From Coriobacteriia bacterium (GTDB lineage: Bacteria; Actinomycetota; Coriobacteriia; Anaerosomatales; Anaerosomataceae): a stretch of 56,461 nucleotides of DNA. This document shows, piece after piece, positions 1-9,339 of the stretch. The notes beneath the pieces are model-generated. The model was not told the DNA's origin, did not search any database, and worked only from the letters and a program-made list of their open reading frames with translations. The stretch covers positions 1-56,461 of the forward strand of contig JAUSBY010000010.1 of assembly GCA_030651765.1 (NCBI GenBank), written 5' to 3'. Positions within the stretch are counted from its first letter, which is position 1. The number at the start of each line of letters is the position of its first letter. Both the position numbers and the translations under genes were made by a program.

Positions 1-1
1 C

Positions 2-598
2 GTCGACCGCTTCGAGACCGCAACGCTCATCGCCGAGGAAGCCATAGACTACATGGGTGAGGGCTGGGACGGTACCGCGTTCCTGGCCACCGGCTACGAC
101 TGGCCGGACGCGCTTTCGGCAGGTCCGCTTTCCGCAGCCACCGGCTGGCCGATCTTCCTGGGCGGTCCTGCAGGTGACCCGATCACCGACTACACGGCAG
201 ACGCCATGGACGATCTGGGCGTCGGTGAGGTCTACGTGCTCGGCGGCCCGGCGGTCATCTCCCTTGGCGCCGATTCCGGCATGAGTGTGCAGGCACTCGC
301 GGGTGAGAACCGCTACGAGACCGCTGTTGCCATCGCCGAGTTTGGCGTGGATGAGATAGGTCTGTCGATGGGCTCGCTTGCCATCGCGACGGGCGAGCGG
401 TATCCGGATGCGCTGGCCGCTGGTCCGGCACAGGGCATCATCGGCGGCTCGCTGCTCATCACACCGGCGACCTCCACCTCGCCTGCCATCATGGATGCGG
501 TCGAGGCCAACGCCGGCACGATCGCCATGGTCAAGTTCATCGGTGGCCTCCAGGCCATCAACCAGAGCGTGCGCGACGCGATCATGGCGCTGCTCTAG
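2..598 (+). CDS. CWB2-repeat cell-wall protein, C-terminal part (5' end outside window)
   Basis: The reading frame is open from base 2, so the gene begins upstream of the window. The visible 198 residues are two cell wall-binding repeat 2 (CWB2) units. Each has the characteristic DRFET/NRYET start, then an ATGYDWPDAL or ATGERYPDAL core, then a VLGG or IGG strand. CWB2 repeats are known to hold surface proteins non-covalently to the Gram-positive wall, usually in groups of three. The functional N-terminal domain is not visible, so only anchoring can be assigned. The same repeats end the subtilase at 4121-7663, so both are likely surface proteins of the same cell. The gene ends at a strong hairpin. 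Confidence 0.9.
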   Translation, partial: VDRFETATLIAEEAIDYMGEGWDGTAFLATGYDWPDALSAGPLSAATGWPIFLGGPAGDPITDYTADAMDDLGVGEVYVLGGPAVISLGADSGMSVQALAGENRYETAVAIAEFGVDEIGLSMGSLAIATGERYPDALAAGPAQGIIGGSLLITPATSTSPAIMDAVEANAGTIAMVKFIGGLQAINQSVRDAIMALL

Positions 599-627
599 GC
601 CTCAAGACGCGTCACACCTGCACCACC

Positions 628-657
628 AGGAAGGCCCCGCCCCAGCGGGGCCTTCCT
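628..657. terminator. terminator hairpin, probably bidirectional
   Basis: A 13-bp perfect stem (AGGAAGGCCCCGC paired with GCGGGGCCTTCCT) closes on a CCCA loop between two converging genes. There is no long T-tract, which is usual in GC-rich genomes. It probably serves both the CWB2 protein and the methyltransferase. Confidence 0.75.
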
Positions 658-669
658 TGCGTCTGCGGT

Positions 670-1266
670 TCAGGCGGCCGGCCACTCCTTCTCGACCGTG
701 CCGAGGAACCGGTAGCTCGCGCCCTGCTCGGCCACGCACTCGCCCGGGATGCCGTGCGCGGCCATGAACGTGCACATCTGCTCCGGCGTCATGAATGCGC
801 CGGGCTCTCCGGCGATCCGCTCGGCCAGTGCGATGACGCGCATGGCGAGCGGGCGCGGGTCGAGGTCGAGCACGAGCACGGCACCGCCCGGGCGGACGAC
901 GCGCGCGAACTCGGATACTGCGGCGTCCTGGTTGCGGAAGTGGTGGAACGCGTCGGTCACCACGATCGCGTCGTAGGCCGAGTCTTCGAGCGGCATGTCC
1001 TCGGCGCTTCCCGCCACCGCAGTGATCCGATCGCCGGTGGGCACGTGCTCGAGCATCTTGGCGGTCGGGTCGAGCACGGTGACATGTGCGTCAAGCGCGT
1101 CGGCAAGCAACGCAGCGAGTTGACCGGCCCCGCCGCCCACGTCGAGCACGGCGCCTCCTGGCGCGGTGGCTGCCCGCAGCCAATCGGCGATGGCGGCGGC
1201 GTCTGCGGCGGTGAAGCGATCGCCGTAGCGGCGAACGAGCGGTGCGGCCCAGTCGAAGAAGCCCAC
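670..1266 (-). CDS. class I SAM-dependent methyltransferase
   Basis: This 198-residue protein has the Methyltransf_11-type Rossmann fold. Motif I is VLDVGGGAGQ (about residues 40-49), an acidic residue follows in VTVLDP, and the later strands are DAIVVTDAFHHF and VVRPGGAVLVLDLD. These bind S-adenosylmethionine. The substrate cannot be told; UbiE-like and small-molecule methyltransferases share this layout. The GTG start at 1266 is preceded by GAGGGGAGTGAC, a good ribosome site. It is divergent from polA with only about 59 bp between the starts, so the promoters must overlap. Confidence 0.85.
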   Translation of the reverse strand: MGFFDWAAPLVRRYGDRFTAADAAAIADWLRAATAPGGAVLDVGGGAGQLAALLADALDAHVTVLDPTAKMLEHVPTGDRITAVAGSAEDMPLEDSAYDAIVVTDAFHHFRNQDAAVSEFARVVRPGGAVLVLDLDPRPLAMRVIALAERIAGEPGAFMTPEQMCTFMAAHGIPGECVAEQGASYRFLGTVEKEWPAA

Positions 1267-1325
1267 GTCACTCCCCTCGGGTAGAATCGAGACACTTACG
1301 CGAGTTCGTACCCGAAAGGCTCCCT

Positions 1326-3965
1326 ATGCCCGAGCGTACCCTGGCCGTCATCGACGGCAACAGCCTTCTGCACCGGGCGTTCCACGGGCTGCCGCCCACA
1401 ATGACCGCACCCGACGGACGGCCCACCAACGCTGTGTTCGGCTTCATGTCGATGCTCTTCAAGATGGTGGCGGACCTCGGACCCGATGGCGTGGTGGTTG
1501 CGTTCGACCTCGGCAAGCCGGCGTTTCGCACCGAGGCGCTTGCCGCGTATAAGATTCACCGTCCGCCCACAGATCCCGACCTCAAGGTGCAGTTCCCGAT
1601 GATCAAGGAGCTGCTCGGCGCGCTGGCGATCCCGATCGTGGAGTGCGAGGGTTGGGAGGGCGACGACGTGCTCGGCACCATCGCACGGCAGGGTGCCGCT
1701 GACGGCGCGCGGGTGTTGCTCGTGACCGGCGACAAAGACGCGCTGCAGCTCGTCAACGACCGCGTGCAGGTCGTGAGTACGAAGAAGGGCATCACCGATA
1801 TCGTCGTCTACGACCGCGACGCCGTCATCGAGCGCTACGGCGTGTCGCCGGAACAAGTGGCGGACTTCCTCGGCCTCAAGGGCGACACGTCGGACAACAT
1901 CCCCGGCGTGCCGGGCGTGGGCGAGAAGACCGCGGCCAAGTTGCTGCAGCAGTACGGTACGCTCGATGCCGTGCTCGAAAACGCGGGGGAGATCAAGGGC
2001 AAGCTCGGCGAGAACCTGCGCGAACACGCTGACGCGGCGCGCGCGAGCCGCGTCGTCGCCACTATCCGTACCGACGTGCCGATGGACATCGACCTGACGT
2101 GCATCGAATGGGGTGCGTGGGACGAGGCCGAGGCGCTCGCCGCGCTCACCGCGCTATCGTTCACCTCGCTCGTCCCGCGGATGCGTGCGGTCTCACGGGC
2201 GGGAGAGGCCGCGCAGATGGCGGCGAAGACGCAGGAGGCGGAGCAGGCCGAATGGCGGGTGCTCGAAGGCACCGACGCGACGGCCTGGATCGCGCGGTTG
2301 GTGGCGGACCCCCCCGGCGTGGCTCTCGGCGTGGCGCTCGGCACCGGCGATGCCGCGTGTCTGTTTCCCGAGGAGCGCGCGCTTGCCATCGCACACGATG
2401 GGACGGTCGCGGTCGTGCGTGGAGACGAGGCGGCCGCGGTGTGGACCGACGTGCTGTCGGCATGTCGGGTGAGCGCCGGAGACACGAAGGCGCTTATCGA
2501 AGGGTTCTGTCCGCCGGGGACGACCACCGGCCCGGACAGCGCGACAGAGAGGGTCGACCCCGCTCGGCTGTTCGACTGCGGTGTGGCCGCGTACCTTATC
2601 GCGTCCAACCGCTCGGACTACTCGATGCCGTCGCTGACCGCGGCGCATCTCGGCCGCACCATCGAGGCCGGTGATGCGGTTTCGGAGGCGCGTGCGGCCG
2701 CGGAACTCGCCCCCGTGCTGGGCAGCGCGCTCGATGAGTGGGGCGCCACGCGCTGCTTTGAGACCATCGAGATGCCGCTGATTCCGGTTCTCGTGCGTAT
2801 GGAGGAGGTGGGGGTCGGGATCGACCGCGATGTTCTCGGGGCTCTTTCGGCCGAGACGCATCGCGACATCGAGGCGCTCGTGGACGAGATACACGGGCTT
2901 GCGGGCTGCGAGTTCACTATCGACTCGCCCAAGCAGCTCGCCGAGGTGCTCTTCGACAAGCTCGATCTACCCACCGGAAAGCGCACCAAGACCGGCTACT
3001 CCACTGACGCGAGCGTGCTCGCTGACCTTGCACCCTTGCACCCCATCGCTGCCAAGGTCGTGGCGTACCGCGAGCTCACGAAGCTGACGAGCACCTACAT
3101 CGACGTGCTGCCTCGCCTCGTGGGGGAGGATGGCCGCCTGCACACGACCTTCAACCAGACCGTCGCGGCCACCGGGCGCCTGTCGAGCAGCAGTCCCAAC
3201 CTCCAGAACATCCCGGTGCGCACCGATCTCGGCCGCCGCATCCGCGCCGCGTTCGTACCTGCGCGCGCAGGCGACCTCATACTCGGCGCCGACTACTCGC
3301 AGATCGAGCTGCGCATTCTCGCGCACCTCTCCGACGACGCGGGCCTCGTGGAGGCGTTCACGTCAGGCGCGGACTTTCACGCGGCCACGGCCTCGCGCGT
3401 GTTCGGTGTGGAGCCCGGCGCGGTCGATGCCGAGATGCGCCGCAAGGCGAAGGCAGTGAACTTCGGCATCGTGTACGGCATCTCCGCGCACGGGCTTGGC
3501 GACTCGCTCGGCATCGGGTATGCCGAGGCGCAGGCCACGATCGACCGGTACTTCGCGGCGTATCCGCGCGTGCGGGCCTATCTTGACGAGACCGTCGCCG
3601 AGGCGCACAAGACCGGCTACGCGGAGACGCTCTTCGGACGCCGCCGGCCCATCCCTGAGCTGAACAGCTCCAACTTCAACCTGCGGTCGTTTGGCGAGCG
3701 AACGGCGATGAACCACCCGATGCAGGGGACGGCAGCCGATCTCATGAAGCTCGCGATGATCGAGGTGGACCGTCTCCTGCGTGCCGAGGGGCTCGGTTCG
3801 CGCATGCTCCTGCAGGTGCACGACGAGCTCGTCTTCGAGGCGTCGCCTGCAGAGTTCGATCGCCTGACCGCGCTGGTGCTCGAAGCGATGACCGGAGTGG
3901 CAGAGCTCCGCGTGCCACTCGAGGTGAGTGTCGGCTCGGGACCGGACTGGGCGAGCGCCAAGTAG
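1326..3965 (+). CDS. polA: DNA polymerase I
   Basis: This 879-residue protein fills repair patches and removes RNA primers. Residues 1 to about 290 form the 5'-3' exonuclease (DGNSLLHRAFHG, GDKDALQLV, helix-hairpin-helix GDTSDNIPGVPGVGEKTA). The central region (about 340-470) has the 3'-5' exonuclease position, but the metal-binding D-x-E is replaced by VALGVALGTGDAA, so proofreading is probably lost as in Taq and several Gram-positive PolAs. The polymerase domain has motif A (DYSQIELRILAH), motif B (RRKAKAVNFGIVYG) and motif C (QVHDELVFE). An upstream in-frame start exists at 1242, but ATG 1326 follows a GAAAGG site and matches the usual N-terminus MPERTLAVIDGNS. Confidence 0.97.
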   Translation: MPERTLAVIDGNSLLHRAFHGLPPTMTAPDGRPTNAVFGFMSMLFKMVADLGPDGVVVAFDLGKPAFRTEALAAYKIHRPPTDPDLKVQFPMIKELLGALAIPIVECEGWEGDDVLGTIARQGAADGARVLLVTGDKDALQLVNDRVQVVSTKKGITDIVVYDRDAVIERYGVSPEQVADFLGLKGDTSDNIPGVPGVGEKTAAKLLQQYGTLDAVLENAGEIKGKLGENLREHADAARASRVVATIRTDVPMDIDLTCIEWGAWDEAEALAALTALSFTSLVPRMRAVSRAGEAAQMAAKTQEAEQAEWRVLEGTDATAWIARLVADPPGVALGVALGTGDAACLFPEERALAIAHDGTVAVVRGDEAAAVWTDVLSACRVSAGDTKALIEGFCPPGTTTGPDSATERVDPARLFDCGVAAYLIASNRSDYSMPSLTAAHLGRTIEAGDAVSEARAAAELAPVLGSALDEWGATRCFETIEMPLIPVLVRMEEVGVGIDRDVLGALSAETHRDIEALVDEIHGLAGCEFTIDSPKQLAEVLFDKLDLPTGKRTKTGYSTDASVLADLAPLHPIAAKVVAYRELTKLTSTYIDVLPRLVGEDGRLHTTFNQTVAATGRLSSSSPNLQNIPVRTDLGRRIRAAFVPARAGDLILGADYSQIELRILAHLSDDAGLVEAFTSGADFHAATASRVFGVEPGAVDAEMRRKAKAVNFGIVYGISAHGLGDSLGIGYAEAQATIDRYFAAYPRVRAYLDETVAEAHKTGYAETLFGRRRPIPELNSSNFNLRSFGERTAMNHPMQGTAADLMKLAMIEVDRLLRAEGLGSRMLLQVHDELVFEASPAEFDRLTALVLEAMTGVAELRVPLEVSVGSGPDWASAK

Positions 3966-3981
3966 CTGCGCGGAAGAAACC

Positions 3982-4024
3982 TGAACGGGCCTGTGCCGTT
4001 CACCGATTCGTGCCGGTCTCCGGC
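3982..4024 (+). terminator. possible terminator region after polA
   Basis: Two short hairpins follow the polA stop: TGAACGG/CCGTTCA with a 7-base loop (3982-4002) and GCCGG-TCT-CCGGC (about 4012-4024). Neither has a T-tract. They are weak candidates for transcription termination. Confidence 0.35.
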
Positions 4025-4120
4025 CTATCGCAGCGCTTCGTCACGGGCATATGATTAGCTTCGTGCCGAACGCGCGGACGTTCGCCACCCAGGGGTTCTT
4101 GATTGTGCAAGGGGGAGATC

Positions 4121-7100
4121 ATGTCACGTGGTCGTTCATTACGTATGCGGGCGTTCCGTCTGCTATTGGTAGGGGTCCTATGCCTCGCCATGGTGCCGGC
4201 CGTTGCCATCGGCCAGGACGGTGAGGCCGCCGGATCGGCTCAGGCCCTGAAGGCACCTCCAGGTGCGGCGGTCGACGCTCAGGGGCATCCGTACGTTGCC
4301 GACGAGCTGATCGTCAAGTTCAAGTCGGGCGCGAGCGCGAGCACGGTAGCCGCGATTAACGCCGAACTCGGCGGGCGCGTAATCGCCGAGGCCAAGGGCG
4401 TGCGCGGCATGCAGAAGGTGAAGCTTCCGAAGGGCGTCACCGCGGAGAAGGCGGCCCGTCGCTACCGTGCGACGTCGGGCGTGTCCTACGCTCAGCCCAA
4501 CTACCTCCACCGTGTCTCTGCGATGCCCGACGACCCGCGCCTGCCTGATCTTTGGGGCATGCACAACGAGGGGCAGACCGGCGGTACTGAGGACGCCGAC
4601 ATCGATGCGCCGGAGGCGTGGGACATCCAGACCGGCACCGGCGATGTTGTGGTTGCGGTCATCGACACCGGCGTGGACTACCGTCATCCGGACCTCGCGG
4701 ACAACATGTGGGTCAACGAGGGTGAGATCCCCGGGAACGGCATCGATGATGACGACAACGGCTACGTTGACGACGTCTACGGCTACGACTTCTTCAACTA
4801 CGACGGTGATCCGGTAGACGACCATAGCCACGGCACCCACTGCTCGGGCACCATCGGCGCGGTCGCGGACAACGGCATCGGCGTGGCTGGTGTTGCGTGG
4901 GACGTGAAGATCATGGCGGTCAAGTTCCTCTCCGCCGAAGGCTGGGGAGACACGTGGGGCGCCGTCGACTCCATCTACTACGCCGACATGATGGGTGCCG
5001 ACATCATGTCCAACTCATGGGGTGGCGGCCCGTGGGAGCAGGTACTCTACGACGCGATCGCCAGCACCGACGCGCTGTTCGTCGCAGCAGCGGGCAACTG
5101 GAGCGAGAACACGGACCAGTTCCCCAACTACCCGTCGTGCTACGACCTGCCAAACGTGCTGGCAGTCGGCGCGACCGATCACAACGATCAGATCGCCTGG
5201 TTCTCCAACTGGGGCGCTGAGACGGTGGATGTCTTCGCTCCCGGCGAGGAGGTGCTGAGCACGGTCGCCGGCGGTGTGCCGACCTTCGAGCCCGTGGTGG
5301 TGGACTCGTTCTCCGTCAGCGCATGCGACGACTTGGCAGACTGGAACGTGAGCAGCTACAACACCAAGCCGTGGGCGCTGAGCACGGATTGGTTCGCCTC
5401 GGAGCCCGCGGCGCTCGCTCACCTGCAGTACGTCGATAGCGAGAACTCGTGGGCATACTTGAACGACCCAGTCGATCTCTCGGGGATGTCAGCACCCTGG
5501 CTGCGTTTCCAGGCGTTCTACGAGATCGAACACGGCTATGACTTCCTCAACGCATGGGCCTCGGCCGACGGCAACAACTGGTTCAAGGTTGCTTCACTTA
5601 CGGGCTACTCGGGCGGGTGGGACTATGCGAATGGGTTCACCACGGTCGACTGCGACCTGTCGGACTTCGCAGGCGATTCCGACGTGTACCTCGCGTTCAG
5701 CTTCGAGGCGGACTACTCGATGGACTCCAAGTGGGGCTACATCGGCGCGGTCATCGACGACATCGAGATCGTTGAGCTGGCAACGTACTTCGCAGACGAC
5801 TTCAGCGACCTCGCCGCATGGGACGCATCCGAATATGTGAACCAGCCCTGGGCGCTGACCTCGGAGTTCATGGTCTCCAGCCCGAGCGCGGTGGGCGTCA
5901 TCGGCTACGGTGACAACGAGGACGCATGGCTCAAGTTGACGAGCCCCCTCGACCTGTCCGGCGCGTCTGCCGAGCTGGCGCTCACGTTCGACGCGTTTTA
6001 CTACACCGATCCCGGTCTGGACGTCATGACGGCGTACGCCTCCACAGATGGGTCCACGTGGAGCGAGCTGGCGAGCTACTCGGGATTCAGCGGCATGTGG
6101 GAGCCCGGATTCGAGTCGGAGGTCGTCGACCTCTCGGCATATGCGGGAGAGTCTCAGGTCTACCTCGCGTTCGGGTTTGCAAGCGATGGGGAGTTCTCCT
6201 CGGCCGATGGTCTGCTCGGCGTTGCCATCGATGACCTGATGGTTCTCGAGGGAGGCTGGACCGAGGCCGACTACACCGATGCGTACGAGTGGTTCAGTGG
6301 CACGTCGATGGCAACGCCGCACGTCTCCGGCATCGCCGCGCTCGTGCTGTCCGAGTGGCCGAACGCCACCGGTCTGGATCTCAAGAACGCGGTCATGGCC
6401 GGCGCGGACTACCTCCCGCAGCTCGACGGCATGTGCGTGACCGGCGGCCGAGCGAACGCGTCGCGCTCGCTCAGCGACGTCTTCGGCCCCTTGATCACCG
6501 ACGACAACACGGGCTCGTACGTGGGACGCGCCGAGATCACGCTGACGGCCACCGACGATGCCGGTGTTGCGTCTATCTCCTACGCCTTCGGCGATGATGA
6601 GCCGACAACCGTGTTCGATGACGTGGCGGTGGCCATCAGCTCCGTGCCTACGCGCGAGCAGTCGCTTACTTACTGGGGCGAGGACCAGCTCGGCAACGTG
6701 AGCGAGCCGGTCACCGTGTACTTCGAGCTCCTGCGCGGTGAGCCCGCCGCGCTTCGTGTTGCGGGTTCCGATCGCTGGTCGACCGCCGTGGCCGCCTCCG
6801 AGAACGCCTTCCCCGATGGGGCCGATACGGTGGTCATCGCCACGGGGCGCAACTGGCCCGACGCGCTCGGCGGCACCGCGCTTGCGGGTGTGGTTGACGG
6901 TCCGGTCCTGCTCACCGACACCATGGCAGCACCCGGGAGCGTCATCGACGAGGTGGAGCGACTTGGCGCTTCCAGCGCGTACGTCCTCGGCGGTACGAGC
7001 GCCGTGAGCGCGAACGTGGTCTCGCAGCTCGTTGCAGTCATGGGCCCCGGTAGCGTCAAGCGTCTGTCGGGTGACGATCGCTACGAGACCGCCGCCACAA

Positions 7101-7663
7101 TCGCCGATGAGGTCATAGCGCTTCATCCCTCCTACGACGGAACGGTGCTTGTGGCCACTGGCGCCAACTATCCGGACGCGCTTGCTGCAGCCCCGATTGC
7201 CACGCATCGCGGGTGGCCGATAGCGCTGGCGGATCCCGCTGGGACGCTTGCGTTGCCCGATGAGGCGGCGTCGGCGGTCATCCTTGGCGGCGAGAGCGTG
7301 GTGTCTTCAGGTATGGAAGCGGCACTCACCGGGTTGCTTGGTGAGGGGAGCGTCGTCCGCAAAGGCGGCGCGGACCGCTACGCCACCGCGGCGCTCATCG
7401 CCTCCTACGGCGTGAACAACGGTCTGCACTGGGAAGGCGTGGGCGTAGCCACGGGCACGTCGTTTGCCGATGCGCTCGCTGGTGGTGCGATGCTCGGGCA
7501 ACTGCGCTCGCCGCTGCTGCTCACCCCTGGTGACATGCTGTCGGCATCCACACGCGCGCCACTGTATGTGAACAAGCGTTTCATCCAGACCGTCCACATC
7601 ATTGGCGGGCCCTCCGCGGTCAGCGAGACGGTTCGCAGCCACGTTCTGCGCGCGATCGAGTAG
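4121..7663 (+). CDS. secreted subtilisin-family (S8) protease with two inserted beta-sandwich domains and three CWB2 anchors
   Basis: This 1180-residue exported protease is probably displayed on the cell wall. A signal peptide (RLLLVGVLCLAMVPAVAIG) leads into a fervidolysin-type propeptide starting ADELIVKFKSG. The catalytic triad is visible: Asp182 (VIDTGVDYRHPDL), His237 (DHSHGTHCSG), Ser729 (FSGTSMATPHVSG); the oxyanion Asn326 is in AAAGNWSEN. About 400 residues separate Asn and Ser, where about 70 is usual, because two related beta-sandwich domains of the MAM/immune-inhibitor-A type sit near residues 388-555 and 556-710 (both have W-A-L-S/T, LSG and VYLAF, and end IDDIEI or IDDLMV). An Ig-like segment (about 790-870) and three CWB2 repeats (DRWSTA, DRYETA, DRYATA) follow. 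ATG 4121 is chosen over TTG 4103 because GGGGGAG at 4111-4117 is its ribosome site. Confidence 0.93.
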   Translation: MSRGRSLRMRAFRLLLVGVLCLAMVPAVAIGQDGEAAGSAQALKAPPGAAVDAQGHPYVADELIVKFKSGASASTVAAINAELGGRVIAEAKGVRGMQKVKLPKGVTAEKAARRYRATSGVSYAQPNYLHRVSAMPDDPRLPDLWGMHNEGQTGGTEDADIDAPEAWDIQTGTGDVVVAVIDTGVDYRHPDLADNMWVNEGEIPGNGIDDDDNGYVDDVYGYDFFNYDGDPVDDHSHGTHCSGTIGAVADNGIGVAGVAWDVKIMAVKFLSAEGWGDTWGAVDSIYYADMMGADIMSNSWGGGPWEQVLYDAIASTDALFVAAAGNWSENTDQFPNYPSCYDLPNVLAVGATDHNDQIAWFSNWGAETVDVFAPGEEVLSTVAGGVPTFEPVVVDSFSVSACDDLADWNVSSYNTKPWALSTDWFASEPAALAHLQYVDSENSWAYLNDPVDLSGMSAPWLRFQAFYEIEHGYDFLNAWASADGNNWFKVASLTGYSGGWDYANGFTTVDCDLSDFAGDSDVYLAFSFEADYSMDSKWGYIGAVIDDIEIVELATYFADDFSDLAAWDASEYVNQPWALTSEFMVSSPSAVGVIGYGDNEDAWLKLTSPLDLSGASAELALTFDAFYYTDPGLDVMTAYASTDGSTWSELASYSGFSGMWEPGFESEVVDLSAYAGESQVYLAFGFASDGEFSSADGLLGVAIDDLMVLEGGWTEADYTDAYEWFSGTSMATPHVSGIAALVLSEWPNATGLDLKNAVMAGADYLPQLDGMCVTGGRANASRSLSDVFGPLITDDNTGSYVGRAEITLTATDDAGVASISYAFGDDEPTTVFDDVAVAISSVPTREQSLTYWGEDQLGNVSEPVTVYFELLRGEPAALRVAGSDRWSTAVAASENAFPDGADTVVIATGRNWPDALGGTALAGVVDGPVLLTDTMAAPGSVIDEVERLGASSAYVLGGTSAVSANVVSQLVAVMGPGSVKRLSGDDRYETAATIADEVIALHPSYDGTVLVATGANYPDALAAAPIATHRGWPIALADPAGTLALPDEAASAVILGGESVVSSGMEAALTGLLGEGSVVRKGGADRYATAALIASYGVNNGLHWEGVGVATGTSFADALAGGAMLGQLRSPLLLTPGDMLSASTRAPLYVNKRFIQTVHIIGGPSAVSETVRSHVLRAIE

Positions 7664-7691
7664 GCTGGCGCGCTTCTTTGAGTGACCTATA

Positions 7692-7718
7692 GGCCGGGGC
7701 GGCACGTCCGCTCCGGCC
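7692..7718 (+). terminator. terminator-like hairpin after the subtilase
   Basis: GGCCGGGGCGG pairs with CCGCTCCGGCC (11 bp, one G-U) around a CACGT loop, 29 bases after the stop. No T-tract follows. It likely separates the protease gene from rpsA. Confidence 0.6.
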
Positions 7719-7906
7719 CGTACACGTCGTACCGCCGCCGTCACGCCGTTCTCGCGCAGGGCGGGGGCGTCTGCTATCATATCGGGGCTTGCGCGCACTC
7801 GCGCGGGCAGACAGTCCTATAGGCCCCCGAGAGCATGACCGACCGGAAAGCGAGCGACCGAGACGTTGGCACCCGGGGCCCCCGAAGTACGAAAGGGGCC
7901 ACCACA

Positions 7907-9256
7907 GTGGTAGACGAGTACGAAAGCTACATAGTGCAGGACGAGCACGAGTACACCGATGAGGAGATGCACGCTCTCATCGACGACACCATCACCGATT
8001 TCGATGACGGTGATCTGGTGACCGGTACCGTGGTCCAGGTCGAGCGGGACGAGGTCCTTCTCGATATCGGCTACAAGTCCGAAGGCGTCATCCCGGCGCG
8101 CGAGCTCTCGATCCGCAAGGACGCGAACCCCGCGGACATCGTTGCCATCGGCGACGAGATCGAGGCTCTGGTCCTCCAGAAGGAGGACAAGGACGGCCGA
8201 CTCATCCTCTCCAAGAAGCGCGCCGCGTACGAGCGCGCCTGGAACGACATCGAGAAGAAGTTCGAGGATGGCGAGAACGTCGAAGGCGAGGTCATCGAGG
8301 TCGTCAAGGGCGGTCTCATCCTGGACATCGGCCTGCGCGGCTTCCTGCCTGCCTCACTCGTGGATCTCCGCCGCGTGAAGGACCTCCACATGTTCCTCGG
8401 CGACCGTCTTGAGGCCCGTGTCATCGAGATGGATCGCAACCGCAACAACGTCGTGCTCTCCCGCCGCGTGGTGCTCGAAGAGGACCGCAAGCAGGAGCGC
8501 CAGGAGATCCTCAACAAGCTCGTCAAGGGCATGATCCTTCCCGGCACCGTCTCCTCGATCGTCGACTTCGGCGCGTTCGTGGACCTCGGCGGCATCGACG
8601 GACTCGTGCACATCTCCGAGCTTTCCTGGAGCCACGTCAATCACCCGTCCGAGGTCGTCTCGGTGGGCGACAAGGTCGAGGTCCAGGTGCTGGACGTGGA
8701 CCTCTCCCGCGAGCGTATCTCCCTCGGCCTCAAGCAGACCCAGGACGATCCGTGGAAGCAGCTCGTCAAGGAGTTCGAGATCGGCAACATCACCGACGGC
8801 CGCGTGACCAAGCTCGTGCCGTTCGGCGCGTTCGTGGAGATCGGCAACAACGTCGAGGGCCTCGTCCACATCTCGGAAATGGCTCGCGGCCACGTTGAGA
8901 AGCCGGAAGATGTCGTCGCTGTCGGCGATGAGATCAAGGTCAAGATCATGGACGTCGACCTCGAGCGCCGCCGCATCTCGCTTTCGATCCGCAGCGCCAA
9001 CGAGGAGCTCGGTCTGCCTGACGCCGTGCCGGCCGACGACGAGGACGACGAGGGTGTCGAAGCCGTTGAGACTGACGCCGTCGAGGCCGAAGACGCCACC
9101 GACGAGGTAGCCGACGAAGCCACAGACGAGGTAGCCGACGAAGCCACCGAAGAGGTAGCCGAAGACGCCACCGACGAGGATGTCGAAGCCGTTGAGACTG
9201 ACGCCGTCGAAGCCGAGGAAGCCACCGACGAGGTAGCCGAAGGCGACGACGCCTAA
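7907..9256 (+). CDS. rpsA: 30S ribosomal protein S1
   Basis: This 449-residue protein has four S1 OB-fold domains in a row, beginning GDLVTGTVVQVERDEVLLDIG, GENVEGEVIEVVKGGLILDIG, GMILPGTVSSIVDFGAFVDLG and GNITDGRVTKLVPFGAFVEIG. S1 helps the 30S subunit hold mRNA; actinobacterial S1 usually has four domains, as here. The tail (about residues 380-449) is extremely acidic and built of repeats such as EAVETDAVEAE and DEVADEATDEVADEAT. The start GTG 7907 (MVDEYESYIVQ) follows GAAAGGGG at 7891-7898. ATG 7835 would add 24 residues of poor character. coaE and uvrB follow on the same strand. Confidence 0.95.
   Translation: MVDEYESYIVQDEHEYTDEEMHALIDDTITDFDDGDLVTGTVVQVERDEVLLDIGYKSEGVIPARELSIRKDANPADIVAIGDEIEALVLQKEDKDGRLILSKKRAAYERAWNDIEKKFEDGENVEGEVIEVVKGGLILDIGLRGFLPASLVDLRRVKDLHMFLGDRLEARVIEMDRNRNNVVLSRRVVLEEDRKQERQEILNKLVKGMILPGTVSSIVDFGAFVDLGGIDGLVHISELSWSHVNHPSEVVSVGDKVEVQVLDVDLSRERISLGLKQTQDDPWKQLVKEFEIGNITDGRVTKLVPFGAFVEIGNNVEGLVHISEMARGHVEKPEDVVAVGDEIKVKIMDVDLERRRISLSIRSANEELGLPDAVPADDEDDEGVEAVETDAVEAEDATDEVADEATDEVADEATEEVAEDATDEDVEAVETDAVEAEEATDEVAEGDDA
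9055..9255 (+). repeat. imperfect repeats encoding the acidic tail of S1
   Basis: The segment repeats GAAGCCGTTGAGACTGACGC-type units (about 9058 and 9187) and short GACGAGGTAGCCGACGAAGC units (about 9104-9145). It translates only to Glu, Asp, Ala, Val and Thr. Such repeats can change length by slippage. Confidence 0.8.
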
Positions 9257-9339
9257 GCGTCGGCACCATCACTGGTAACCGCAGGGGGTCGGGCCGACGC
9301 GCGAGCGTGGTCCGGCCCCTGTTCCATCAGGAGGTCAGC

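Noticed and set aside
4069-4086. CGAACG...CGTTCG inverted repeat upstream of the subtilase as a LexA box
   Set aside because: The GAAC and GTTC half-sites are eight bases apart; a LexA site needs four.
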